This document shows, one piece after another, positions 50,767-58,913 of a stretch of DNA of 64,000 nucleotides; position 1 is the stretch's first letter; every line of letters starts with the position of its first letter. Source of the DNA: JAJEAO01 sp963667635 (lineage in GTDB: Bacteria; Acidobacteriota; Vicinamibacteria; Marinacidobacterales; Marinacidobacteraceae); contig OZ246946.1 of the NCBI GenBank assembly GCA_965232015.1, forward strand, positions 2,852,001 through 2,916,000. Direction: 5' to 3'. The notes under the pieces are model-generated. The model was not told the origin of the DNA. It searched no databases and saw only the letters and a program-made list of their open reading frames with translations. The position numbers and the translations under genes are program-made.

Positions 50767-52221
50767 GTGGGTCCTCCGCCCCGGGCGCAGGCGATCCTTC
50801 TGCTCACGGTCGGTTTCGGACGGGCCGATCCCCCGGGGCTGAAGCCGCTCGCTATCGGGGAGTGGAACGAGCTCTCGCGCTGGCTGGGAGCGGGGGGAGT
50901 GACACCGGAGTCGCTTCTCGGAGACGAGGCGGACGCCCTGCTGTCGCGGTGGGCGGAACGCGAGGCGCCGTCCGCGAGGTCCCGGGCGGTCACCCGGGAG
51001 CGGCTGGCGGCGCTCCTCGGACGGGGCATGGCGCTCGGCATCCTGCTGGAGCGGTGGAGCCGGGGCGGGTTGTGGAGCGTGACCCGGTCGGAGGCGGACC
51101 ATCCAAGGCGGTTGGTGGAGCGCCTGCGCCACCGGGCCCCGCCGGTCCTGTTCGGCTGCGGCGACCGCGCGCTTCTGAACGCCGGCGGCGTCGCGGTCGT
51201 GGGCTCGCGCTCGGCGAGTGAGGACGACCGCGACTTCGCCCGAACTCTGGGCCGGCGCGCCGCCGAGCAGGGGCTCCCGATCGTCTCCGGCGACGCCCGC
51301 GGCGTGGATCGGGCCGCGATGGAGGGAGCGCTCGAAGCGGAAGGGAGGGTGATCGGGGTGCTGCCCGGGAATCTCCTCCGTTCGGCGAGCTCGAAGCGCC
51401 ATCGCCGCTGGTTGATGAAGGGGCAGCTCACGCTCGTCTCCAGCTTTCCGCCGGAAACCCGCTGGCGGGGCTGGCAGGCGATGGATCGGAACAAGCACAT
51501 CTACTGTCTCGCCGACGCCGGGGTCGTGGTCACGAGCGCCCGCGGCCGCAGCGGAACCTGGGCGGGCGCCACCGAGACGCTCAAGAAGGGATGGGTCCCG
51601 GTCTGGGTGCGGCCGAGCGAGAGCCCGGGGAACGTGGGGCTCGTCGAGCGCGGGGCGCGGTGGCTGCCGGACGAAGGGCTCGATCGACTGGCCGCGCTCT
51701 TCGGACCCGATCAGGAGGCGGTCGTGATTCGGGGGGCTGAGCGCCGTACAGAAGTGGCGGGAGACGCTCCATCGGAGCCGGCGACGCCTCCAGAACGCGC
51801 GCTCTTCGCCGCGTTCCTCCGGCGGCTCGGCCATCTGACCGCCGGAGCTGCGCTCGAGCCGGAGCAGATCGCCAGCCGACTCGAGCTCCAGCAGAAGCAG
51901 ACGAAGGACTGGATCCGGACGGGAGTCGAATCCGGAAACATCGAAAGACTCCTGCGGCCGCCACGATACCGGGCCTCCGGGCAGCCCACGGAGGCGCCGG
52001 ACGGCACTCCCTACGACGACTTCCTCGGCGAGGTGACCCGACTCGCCAACGCACCTCCGCTACAGGATAGGGAAGTCGCGACCCTTCTCGGGCTCCGCCT
52101 CGGGCAGGCTCAGCTCTGGTTGCGGCAGGGAGTCGCGGCCGGGAGAATTCGGAAAGTGGGCCCCGGCTACACGATCGCTCAACCCCGCCCGAAGCCGTTG
52201 CTCCCCCCGGCGGGGGGCTGA
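50767..52221 (+). CDS. DprA-like protein paired with the RecQ-PRTase
   Basis: This 484-residue protein starts at GTG 50767, two bases after the helicase gene. The Rossmann-like DprA core is at about 135-300: VAVVGSRSASEDD, then IVSGDARGVDRAAMEGAL and VIGVLPGNLLR, with the usual Lys/Arg-rich loop. In canonical DprA the core loads RecA on single-stranded DNA during transformation. Here a long N-terminal helical region and two C-terminal winged-helix-like segments (about 340-395 and 420-470) are added. Its tight coupling with a PRTase gene suggests the ShosA-type antitoxin or sensor role. No competence genes lie nearby. Confidence 0.88.
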   Translation: MGPPPRAQAILLLTVGFGRADPPGLKPLAIGEWNELSRWLGAGGVTPESLLGDEADALLSRWAEREAPSARSRAVTRERLAALLGRGMALGILLERWSRGGLWSVTRSEADHPRRLVERLRHRAPPVLFGCGDRALLNAGGVAVVGSRSASEDDRDFARTLGRRAAEQGLPIVSGDARGVDRAAMEGALEAEGRVIGVLPGNLLRSASSKRHRRWLMKGQLTLVSSFPPETRWRGWQAMDRNKHIYCLADAGVVVTSARGRSGTWAGATETLKKGWVPVWVRPSESPGNVGLVERGARWLPDEGLDRLAALFGPDQEAVVIRGAERRTEVAGDAPSEPATPPERALFAAFLRRLGHLTAGAALEPEQIASRLELQQKQTKDWIRTGVESGNIERLLRPPRYRASGQPTEAPDGTPYDDFLGEVTRLANAPPLQDREVATLLGLRLGQAQLWLRQGVAAGRIRKVGPGYTIAQPRPKPLLPPAGG

Positions 52222-52237
52222 TCTCCGACGCGCGGCG

Positions 52238-52252
52238 GGTCCGGCCCGGACC
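52238..52252. terminator. Hairpin between convergent dprA-like and ATPase genes
   Basis: GGTCCG (52238-52243) pairs with CGGACC (52247-52252) around GCC, in the 30-base space between two convergent genes. A second stem, six C against six G around GGC, overlaps the end of the dprA-like gene (52203-52217). No T-run follows. A bidirectional terminator is a plausible but weakly supported reading. Confidence 0.35.
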
Positions 52253-53826
52253 TACATCCCCCAGATCGTGATCGCGCCCGCGGAGGTCGCCGCTTCGCGC
52301 CGGAAGATGCGGTCCTTCCAGCTTCGTTCGGGGTCGCGGTCGAAGACCACCAGGTGCCCGGCGGCCGCGCCGCAACGGTCCATGTAACCGATCGTCTGCT
52401 TCACGCCTTCCGCGATGGTGCGGTCGAGGCTGCGGCGGAGCACCTTGCACTCGACGACCGTCTTCTCGGCCCGCTCCTCGACCGGCCACACGATCAGCAG
52501 ATCCGTCCGCCCGCGTCCCAGCCCGTACTCGCGCTCGATCCTCCCGCCGGAATTGACGACCCGGTGGAGAAACGCCTGGAGGAGTAGCTGGGGGCCCGCC
52601 TCCCGGTACTGGAAGCGCTCGACCCAGTGCTCCGAGTGCTCGCGGAAGAAATCCTGGAAAGCGGCGAGGAGCTTGGGGACGTCGAGCGAGCCCTGCTCCT
52701 CGACGTACCAAGCCGGTTCCTGCACGAGCACATCCTCCGTCGTGAGAGTCAGGACGCGGGGGACGACTTCGGCGTAGATCGGATTGGCGATCCGCGCCGG
52801 AGCGTCGGTCGCGATCAGCCCGAGGTCCCGCAGGTACTGCACATCGTCGGTCGGAAGCGCCGCGACGGCCGGGTCCCCACTCAGGAGCGGTCCGATCACG
52901 CGCCGCACGCGCTCCTCCGAGAGCTTGTCCCCGAGCTGGTCCAGGTGGGTGTCCCGGCGCAGAATCAAAACCTCCCGGGCTTCCCGGATGTCGGCGGTGC
53001 GAATGGGGCGAGTGCGGTCGCGGTTGGCCCGGTTCCGGAAGCAGGCCTGGTAGGCCAGCGCATTCACAAGCCACGGTTGTCCCCGCGTGGACTCCCAGAC
53101 AGTCGTGATGGCTCTCGGCGTGAATACCTGTCCGGTCTCTTCGGTGTGCTGAGCGAACAGCGACCCCACCTCGGCCTCGTCGAAATCCCCGAGCCGGAAG
53201 GACTCAGCCTTGATGTTGAAGGCGCTCCCGCCGGTGATCACCTCGCCCGAGCCCATGGTCATCCGGTAGTCGCGGATGTCGCGTACGCCGCACAACACGA
53301 CGCTCTGCGGGAACGCTTCCGGACGCTGGTCGTAACCCGCCCGAATCTGTCGGAGAAGTGCGATCAGCGTGTCGCCGACCAGCGTGTCCACCTCGTCGAG
53401 AAGGAGCACGAGCGGCTTCGACTCGGCGAGGGACCACCGGGTCAGCGCCTCGTTCAGAGCGGCGTCGGCCCCGAAGGACTTCACCATCCCCGACCAGTTT
53501 CCTTCGAGAGGTACGCCGCCAGGAACCAGCGTGGAGCGTTGCTGGATCTGACTCAGCATCGCTGCGATCCCTCGTCCGACGTCCTCGCGCGCCGACTGGG
53601 CGACCTCCAGGTTCGCGTAAACGCAGCGAACCTCGCCGCGTCGGTTCAGCAGATCCCGGAGATGGAGCAGCGCCGAAGTCTTGCCTGTCTGGCGTGGGGC
53701 GTGGAGCAGGAAGTAGCGCTTCTGGCTGACGAGCCGCAGGATCTCGTCCAGATCAAGCCGCTCCAGCGGCGGAACGTGGTAGTGGTCCGCCGGAACGATC
53801 GGCCCGGTGGTGTTGAAGAAGCGCAA
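52252..53826 (-). CDS. AAA-like ATPase with C-terminal PD-(D/E)XK nuclease domain
   Basis: Starting at TTG 53826 gives 524 residues (RFFNTTGPIVPADHYHVPP at the N-terminus); no ATG or GTG fits better. Walker A is APRQTGKT (43-50) and Walker B LVLLLDEVDTL (about 145). This is the STAND-related, AAA_14-like type often called ATP-binding protein with PDDEXK nuclease. A winged-helix middle part leads to a nuclease-like C-terminus: GRTDLLIVW (the Asp) followed by KTVVECKVLRR (the ExK), at about 445-470. Such genes are common, of unknown biology, and frequently next to defence genes. This one is convergent with the RecQ-PRTase/DprA pair. Confidence 0.85.
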   Translation of the reverse strand: MRFFNTTGPIVPADHYHVPPLERLDLDEILRLVSQKRYFLLHAPRQTGKTSALLHLRDLLNRRGEVRCVYANLEVAQSAREDVGRGIAAMLSQIQQRSTLVPGGVPLEGNWSGMVKSFGADAALNEALTRWSLAESKPLVLLLDEVDTLVGDTLIALLRQIRAGYDQRPEAFPQSVVLCGVRDIRDYRMTMGSGEVITGGSAFNIKAESFRLGDFDEAEVGSLFAQHTEETGQVFTPRAITTVWESTRGQPWLVNALAYQACFRNRANRDRTRPIRTADIREAREVLILRRDTHLDQLGDKLSEERVRRVIGPLLSGDPAVAALPTDDVQYLRDLGLIATDAPARIANPIYAEVVPRVLTLTTEDVLVQEPAWYVEEQGSLDVPKLLAAFQDFFREHSEHWVERFQYREAGPQLLLQAFLHRVVNSGGRIEREYGLGRGRTDLLIVWPVEERAEKTVVECKVLRRSLDRTIAEGVKQTIGYMDRCGAAAGHLVVFDRDPERSWKDRIFRREAATSAGAITIWGM

Positions 53827-53842
53827 GGCCGCAGTATCCCAC

Positions 53843-53859
53843 CCGCCCCGGGAGGGCGG
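53843..53859 (-). terminator. Hairpin after the Pot-like operon
   Basis: CCGCCC (53843-53848) pairs with GGGCGG (53854-53859) around CGGGA. It lies two bases past the stop codon of the last transporter gene (53862) and before the start of the ATPase gene. Position suits a terminator for the minus-strand transporter operon; there is no T-run. Confidence 0.45.
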
Positions 53860-53861
53860 CC

Positions 53862-54683
53862 TCAGGAACTCGCGGCTCCGGGGCGGCGACGGAGCATCTC
53901 GACGACGAGCAGGAAGAGCAGCGCGAAGACGATCAGGATCGTCGCGGCGGCGAGGATCGTGGGGTTGATCTCCTCGCGGATGCCGGACCACATCTGCCGC
54001 GGGATGGTGCGCTGCTCGAGGCCACCGAGGAAGAGGACGACCACGACCTCGTCGAAGCTGGCGGCGAACGCGAAGAGCGCCCCCGAGAGGACTCCGGGCG
54101 CGATCAGCGGGAGCTGGACGCGGCGGAACGTTCGGAGCGGTCCGGCGCCGAGGCTCTGGGCGGCGCGGACGAGGTTGCGGTCGAAGCCGGAAAGGGTGGC
54201 GGTCACGGTGACGACGACGAACGGCGTGCCCAGAGCGGCGTGGGCGAGGATGATCCCGAGGTGGGTCTGCGTGAGCCCGAGAGACGAATAGAAGAAGAAC
54301 ATCCCGGCCGCAGCCAGGATCACCGGGATCACCATCGGAGAGATCAGGAGCCCGGTCACGAACCGCCGGGCGGGCATCGCCGGGCTCGAGAGGCCGAGCG
54401 CGGCGAGCGTCCCGAGGACCGTCGCGATCACGGAGGCGGCGACCCCGATCACGACGCTGTTGACGAGCGCCGCGCTCCAGCGACCGCCGGTGACCAGCTC
54501 GCGGTACCAGCGGAGCGACCACGCCTCCGGATCCAGGCGCAGCATCCCCTCGGTGAAGGTCAGGTAGGGCTCGGCGTTGAAGCTGAGCGGCACGATGACG
54601 AGCACCGGCGCGACGAGGAAGACGAAGACCAGCGAGCAGAAGCCGAGGTAGAGCATCCGGCGGGGATTCGGGAAACGCCGCAT
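53862..54683 (-). CDS. potC: ABC transporter permease, polyamine type (PotC-like)
   Basis: This 273-residue inner-membrane protein has six predicted helices and the permease motif that contacts the ATPase, the EAA loop (RAAQSLGAGPLRTFRRVQLPL in parts, about 175-195). The opening LYLGFCSLVFVFLVAPVLVIVPLSF and the FDEVVVVLFLGG segment match PotC/YdcV-type permeases. It follows the PotB-like gene by six bases and completes the set PotA-PotD-PotB-PotC. The operon probably imports polyamines or related compounds. A hairpin follows the stop codon. Confidence 0.9.
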   Translation of the reverse strand: MRRFPNPRRMLYLGFCSLVFVFLVAPVLVIVPLSFNAEPYLTFTEGMLRLDPEAWSLRWYRELVTGGRWSAALVNSVVIGVAASVIATVLGTLAALGLSSPAMPARRFVTGLLISPMVIPVILAAAGMFFFYSSLGLTQTHLGIILAHAALGTPFVVVTVTATLSGFDRNLVRAAQSLGAGPLRTFRRVQLPLIAPGVLSGALFAFAASFDEVVVVLFLGGLEQRTIPRQMWSGIREEINPTILAAATILIVFALLFLLVVEMLRRRPGAASS

Positions 54684-54689
54684 CGCGAC

Positions 54690-55889
54690 CTACCCGAGAC
54701 GAAGGCTCCCGGCTCCGGCCACCCGGTCGTAGAGGAAGTAGAGCGCGCCGACGACGACGAGCAGGACCCCGCCGATCGCAGCCGCCAGCCCCCAGTTCAG
54801 GGACGTCTGCATGTGGAACGCGATCATGTTGGAGATGAGCTGACCGCTGCTGCCGCCGACGAGCGCGGGGGTGATGTAGTAGCCGATGGCGAGGATGAAG
54901 ACGAGGAGCGACCCGGCGGCGGTCCCCGGGAGGGTCAACGGCCAGTAGATGCGAAAAAACGCCTGCCCGGCCGTCGCTCCGAGCGATTCGGCGGCGCGCA
55001 GGGTGTGGCGCGGCACCCCCTTCATCACCGACACGAGCGGCAACACCATGAACGGCAGCAGCACGTGCGTCATGGCGATCAGCGTGCCGGTCATGTTGTA
55101 AACCAGCGCGAGTCGGCCGTCTTCCGACACGAGGCCGAGCGCCACCAGCAGCCCGTTCAGCACCCCGTGGGTCTGGAGCAGCACGATCCACGCGGAGGTG
55201 CGGACGAGGAGCGAGGTCCAGAACGGAACCAGGACGAGCAGGAGCAGCCATCGGGATCGGGCCGGGGCGGCGCTCGCGATCAGGTGGGCGATCGGATAGC
55301 CGAGCAGGAAACACAGCAACGTGACCGCGGCGCTCACGAGGAGGGTGCGGAGGAGCAGCGGGACATAGATCCGGCGGTCCTCGCTCTGCCGCACGAGGGC
55401 GCCGTCCGGACTCCGGTCGAGATCGAGGGCGAGCAGGAAGTTCCGGATCGTGAATCGCTCTCCCGCGGTCCGGATCGCGAGCCAGGTCTCCGGCTCCAGC
55501 CACGCCGGGTCCGCCTCCGCCAGCGCCTCCCTCGCCGAAGCCTCGCCCGGATCGGCGCGGGCGCCCGCCACGATCACGCTGCGCATCCCGCTCGCGACGC
55601 GGTTCACCCGGCTGCCGATCCGGGCGGCGGTGCGGTTCGCGTCCGCCGCGGCGAGCTCCCGGGCGACGGCCGCGAACGCCGCGTCGTCCGGGACGCCCTC
55701 GCCGTTCCACGACTCGAGGAGGGCGAGCGTCTCCGGCAGCGTGTCGGCGACGAGGGGCTGATGGATCGCCTCGGTGAGCATCGCCCCGAGCGGAGCGAGG
55801 AACGAGACGGCGACGAACGCGACGAGCGGCAGCGCGAGGCCCGCCGCCCGGATGCGGGCGCTTCGCGGGTAGCGCCGCGCCGCGCTCAC
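54690..55889 (-). CDS. potB: ABC transporter permease, polyamine type (PotB-like) with extra loop domain
   Basis: This 399-residue permease starts at GTG 55889, overlapping the stop of the binding-protein gene. The first helix (about 14-36, GLALPLVAFVAVSFLAPLGAML) is followed by an unusually long soluble stretch of about 130 residues (about 45-170, rich in Ala and Glu) before the five remaining helices. The EAA loop (RAAESLGATAGQAFFRIYWPL, about 310-330, quoted in parts) is intact. Most PotB proteins have only about 280-300 residues; a few proteobacterial ones carry a similar insertion. The added domain should face the periplasm and may help contact the binding protein. Confidence 0.9.
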   Translation of the reverse strand: MSAARRYPRSARIRAAGLALPLVAFVAVSFLAPLGAMLTEAIHQPLVADTLPETLALLESWNGEGVPDDAAFAAVARELAAADANRTAARIGSRVNRVASGMRSVIVAGARADPGEASAREALAEADPAWLEPETWLAIRTAGERFTIRNFLLALDLDRSPDGALVRQSEDRRIYVPLLLRTLLVSAAVTLLCFLLGYPIAHLIASAAPARSRWLLLLVLVPFWTSLLVRTSAWIVLLQTHGVLNGLLVALGLVSEDGRLALVYNMTGTLIAMTHVLLPFMVLPLVSVMKGVPRHTLRAAESLGATAGQAFFRIYWPLTLPGTAAGSLLVFILAIGYYITPALVGGSSGQLISNMIAFHMQTSLNWGLAAAIGGVLLVVVGALYFLYDRVAGAGSLRLG

Positions 55890-56992
55890 CGCGCCAGCCA
55901 GGCGCTGAACCGCTCGTTCATCTCTTCGAGGTTGTCGCTCCACCAACGAGCGTCGCTCAGGACCGCCTTCGCGCGGTTCTCCGGGGTGGTGGGAAGGTGC
56001 GGCGCCATCTCGATCCCGGTCTCGAGGTGGGTGGAGACCAGGGGCGCCGCGGAGCGCCGCACCGGCGAATAGGCGATGTACCGGGAGATTCGGGCCATGG
56101 CCTCCGGGCTGGTGGCGAAGCGGACATAGTCGAGCGCGGCCTCGAGGTTCGGGGCGCCGGCGGGGATCCCGAGCTGCCCCCAGTCGAAGACCTGGCCGTC
56201 CCACACGATCACGAACGGCTGGTTCTCGGTGACCTGGGCGTTGAAGATCCGGCCGTTGTAGGCCGTGGTCATCACGACTTCGGCGTCGGCGAGCATCTGG
56301 GGCGGCTGGGCGCCGGCCTCCCACCACACGACCTCATCGCGGATCGTCTCCAGCTTGGCGAACGCGCGCTCGACGCCCCCGTCCGCGTCCAGGACCTCGT
56401 ACACCTGGTCCGGAGGCACGCCGTCCGCCAGCAACGCCATCTCGAAGTTCACCTCCGGAGTGCGCCGCAGGCCGCGACGGCCGGGGAACCGCTCGAGATC
56501 GAAGAAGTCGCCGATCGTGGAGGGCTTCTCGCCCGGAAACCGGTCCGGGTGGTAGGCGTAGAGCGTGGAATAGAACACGACCGCAACGCCGCATTCGGTC
56601 AGCGTTCCCGGAGGAAAGTCCTCGGCGGCGAGAGTCCCGTCGAGACCGGGACTGGCGAGGTCCGGTGGCAGGACTTCGAGAAGCCCCTCCTCGCATCCCC
56701 GGAGGACGTCGTAGGCCTGGAGGTCCACCACGTCCCACGAGACGCTTCCGGTTTCGACCTGGCTGCGGATCTGCGCGAGTCCGCCGTTGTAGTCCTCGCG
56801 ACCGATCCGGACGCCGGTCTCCGCTTCGAACGGCTGGTAGATGGCGTGGTCCACCGCGCGCGCATAGGACCCGCCCCACGAGACGGTGGTGAGCGAGCCG
56901 GCGCCGGGGTCGGCCCCGCCGCAACCGGCGAGGATGAGCGTCGAGCACAGGGCCGCGCCCGCATATCGGCGTCTCGAAGGGGGGAGGGTCAT
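55886..56992 (-). CDS. potD: Extracellular solute-binding protein, PotD/spermidine type
   Basis: This 368-residue protein begins with a lipoprotein signal (residues 10-25, ending STLILAGC, cysteine at the lipobox). The mature part has the PotD-type start SLTTVSWGGSYARAVDHAIYQPFEAETG. It also has the substrate-site pieces VSWDVVDLQAYDVLRGCEEGLLEVLP and EVVMTTAYNGRIFNA (in parts). It captures the ligand in the periplasm and delivers it to the PotB/PotC channel. Its start overlaps the PotA stop (ATGA) and its stop overlaps the PotB start. The ligand is likely a polyamine or a small cation, by family only. Confidence 0.9.
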   Translation of the reverse strand: MTLPPSRRRYAGAALCSTLILAGCGGADPGAGSLTTVSWGGSYARAVDHAIYQPFEAETGVRIGREDYNGGLAQIRSQVETGSVSWDVVDLQAYDVLRGCEEGLLEVLPPDLASPGLDGTLAAEDFPPGTLTECGVAVVFYSTLYAYHPDRFPGEKPSTIGDFFDLERFPGRRGLRRTPEVNFEMALLADGVPPDQVYEVLDADGGVERAFAKLETIRDEVVWWEAGAQPPQMLADAEVVMTTAYNGRIFNAQVTENQPFVIVWDGQVFDWGQLGIPAGAPNLEAALDYVRFATSPEAMARISRYIAYSPVRRSAAPLVSTHLETGIEMAPHLPTTPENRAKAVLSDARWWSDNLEEMNERFSAWLAR

Positions 56993-58092
56993 GGCGTCTT
57001 CTCCGGTTCCGGGTCGAGAGAACGGCAATCGGTCGGCGTCCAGCCGATCCGTACGGTATCTCCGGGGAGCACCCCTCCGTGGCCGACGGTGTTCGGAATC
57101 CGGACGATGAAGTCCTTCCGTCCGAACACGCGCACCGCGACCCGCAGGTGGTCTCCGAGAAAGGTCACGTCCTCCACGCGGCCGTCGAACTCGTTCGCCG
57201 CGCTTCCCGGCTGCGCCCCGAACCGGACCCGCTCGGGCCGGATGGAGAGCGTGGTCCGCTCGCCGACGGCGATTTCCGCGACCCGGAGAGCGCGCACGGT
57301 CTGCTCCCCGACCCTCACGTCCGCGAGCGCTCCGTCCATCCGCTCGATCCGCCCGTGGAGGCGGTTGTTCTCTCCGATGAACCGGGCCACGAAGTTGCGC
57401 ATCGGCTCCTCGTAGAGTCCTTCGGGGGAGGCGATCTGCTGCATGCGCCCGTCGTGGAAGACGGCGATCCGGTCGGAGAGCACCATCGCCTCCTGCTGAT
57501 CGTGGGTGACGTAGAGGAAGGTCACGCCGAGCCGCCGCTGGATTCCGCGGATTTCGTACTGCATCTCCTCCCGCAGGCGACGGTCGAGGGCCCCGAGCGG
57601 CTCGTCCATCAGCACGAGGTCCGGCTCGAAGACGAGCGCCCGGGCGATGGCGACGCGCTGCTGCTGTCCCCCGGAGAGCTCGGCCGGACGGCGGGATTCG
57701 TAGCCGACGAGGCGCACCAGGTCGAGCGCCCGCGTCACGCGGTCCCTGCGCGTCTCCGCGTCCATCTTCCGGACTTCCAGCGGGAAGGACAGGTTCTCCC
57801 CCACCGTCATGTGAGGAAAGAGCGCGTAGTTCTGGAACACCATGCCGATGCCGCGCTTGCGGGCGGGAACGTCCTCGATCGGCCGACCGCGCAGTCGAAT
57901 GGAGCCGGAGGTGGGCGTCTCGAAGCCGGCCAGCATCATCAGACAGGTGGTCTTGCCCGAACCGGACGGGCCGAGGAGCGTGAGGAACTCCCCCCGACGG
58001 ATCGAGAGGTCGAGACCGTCCACCACGAGAGTCCGGCCGTCGTAGCTCTTGGTGACCGCGTCGAATTCGACGAACGGCGTTTCGTCCCGCAT
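56989..58092 (-). CDS. potA: ABC transporter ATPase, polyamine type (PotA-like)
   Basis: Starting at ATG 58092 gives 367 residues. Walker A (GPSGSGKTT, about 40-48), Q-loop (FQNYALFPH), signature (LSGGQQQRVAIARAL), Walker B (LVLMDEP) and H-loop (VTHDQQEAM) are intact. A C-terminal TOBE region (about 250-360, with LSIRPERVRFG) follows, as in PotA/PotG proteins. It powers import through PotB/PotC. The gene lies 32 bases after the btuD-like gene, on the same strand, so the two transport systems may share one transcript. Confidence 0.93.
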   Translation of the reverse strand: MRDETPFVEFDAVTKSYDGRTLVVDGLDLSIRRGEFLTLLGPSGSGKTTCLMMLAGFETPTSGSIRLRGRPIEDVPARKRGIGMVFQNYALFPHMTVGENLSFPLEVRKMDAETRRDRVTRALDLVRLVGYESRRPAELSGGQQQRVAIARALVFEPDLVLMDEPLGALDRRLREEMQYEIRGIQRRLGVTFLYVTHDQQEAMVLSDRIAVFHDGRMQQIASPEGLYEEPMRNFVARFIGENNRLHGRIERMDGALADVRVGEQTVRALRVAEIAVGERTTLSIRPERVRFGAQPGSAANEFDGRVEDVTFLGDHLRVAVRVFGRKDFIVRIPNTVGHGGVLPGDTVRIGWTPTDCRSLDPEPEKTP

Positions 58093-58124
58093 GGGCCGGA
58101 CTGTACTTCCCCGGATTCGGACGC

Positions 58125-58913
58125 TCAGCGCTGGTCCGGGGGCCCTCCGAGAGCCACGACCGGATGCTCGCCTCGCCACTCGACCTCGGCCTCGATGCCG
58201 TAACACCTCCCGAGCGCCTCGGCGGTGAGAGCGGAGCGAGGCGGACCGTCCCCGAGAAGGCGTCCGTCGCGCATCCAGGCGATCCGGTCAGCGAAGCGGG
58301 CTGCGAGCGCGATCTCGTGCAGAACGATGAGGGCGCCTCCGCCGGCGTCCACGAACCGGCGGATGAGCCCGAGGATCCGGTACTGGTGGAGCGGGTCGAG
58401 TTCGGCCGAGGGCTCGTCGGCGAGAAGCATCGGCGCCTCGGCGGCGAACGCGCGGGCGCAGTGGACCCGCGCCAGCTCGCCACCGGAGAGGGTGTCCGCC
58501 GTGCGATCCGCCAGCTCACGAAGACCGCAGTCGTCCAGCGTGCGCTCCACCGCCGCCGCGTCCTCCTCCGCGAGCCGTCCGGGGGCGGCGCCGTGGGCGA
58601 AGCGGCCGAGCGCGACCAGATCCCGGACCCGGTTCGGCCACCCGAGCGGACGCTTCTGGGGCAGGTAGGCGACGAGCAGAGCGCGCTCCCGGGGCGTGAG
58701 GCGCGCCGGATCTCGGTCGCCCAGCCGGATGCTCCCGCCGGAGCAGCGGATCAGGCCGAGGGCGGCGCGCAGCAGGGTCGTCTTCCCGGCGCCGTTCGGA
58801 CCGAGAAGCGCCACGAGCTCGCCGGGCCCGATCGTGAGGCTGACGTCACGCAATGCCAGGGGAGCGGCACGGCCGGCGCGGGCCGAAACGCCGTCCAGAT
58901 GCAGCTCAGGCAT
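58125..58913 (-). CDS. ABC transporter ATPase of a BtuCDF-like importer
   Basis: This 262-residue ATPase has Walker A GPNGAGKTTLLRA (about 37-49), Q-loop AYLPQKRPLGWP, signature LSGGELARVHCARA, Walker B MLLADEPSAELD and an H-loop His in VLHEIALAA. It matches the BtuD/FhuC/HmuV group that powers import of cobalamin, haem or siderophore iron. Its first eight bases overlap the end of the permease gene. Substrate cannot be told apart without the binding protein's ligand. Confidence 0.9.
   Translation of the reverse strand: MPELHLDGVSARAGRAAPLALRDVSLTIGPGELVALLGPNGAGKTTLLRAALGLIRCSGGSIRLGDRDPARLTPRERALLVAYLPQKRPLGWPNRVRDLVALGRFAHGAAPGRLAEEDAAAVERTLDDCGLRELADRTADTLSGGELARVHCARAFAAEAPMLLADEPSAELDPLHQYRILGLIRRFVDAGGGALIVLHEIALAARFADRIAWMRDGRLLGDGPPRSALTAEALGRCYGIEAEVEWRGEHPVVALGGPPDQR

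Noticed and set aside
52252..55710. A single minus-strand open frame of about 1150 codons spanning the ATPase and much of the permease genes
   Set aside because: Only the downstream 524 codons look like protein. The upstream part is out of frame with the clear PotB and PotC coding sequence and contains no domain.
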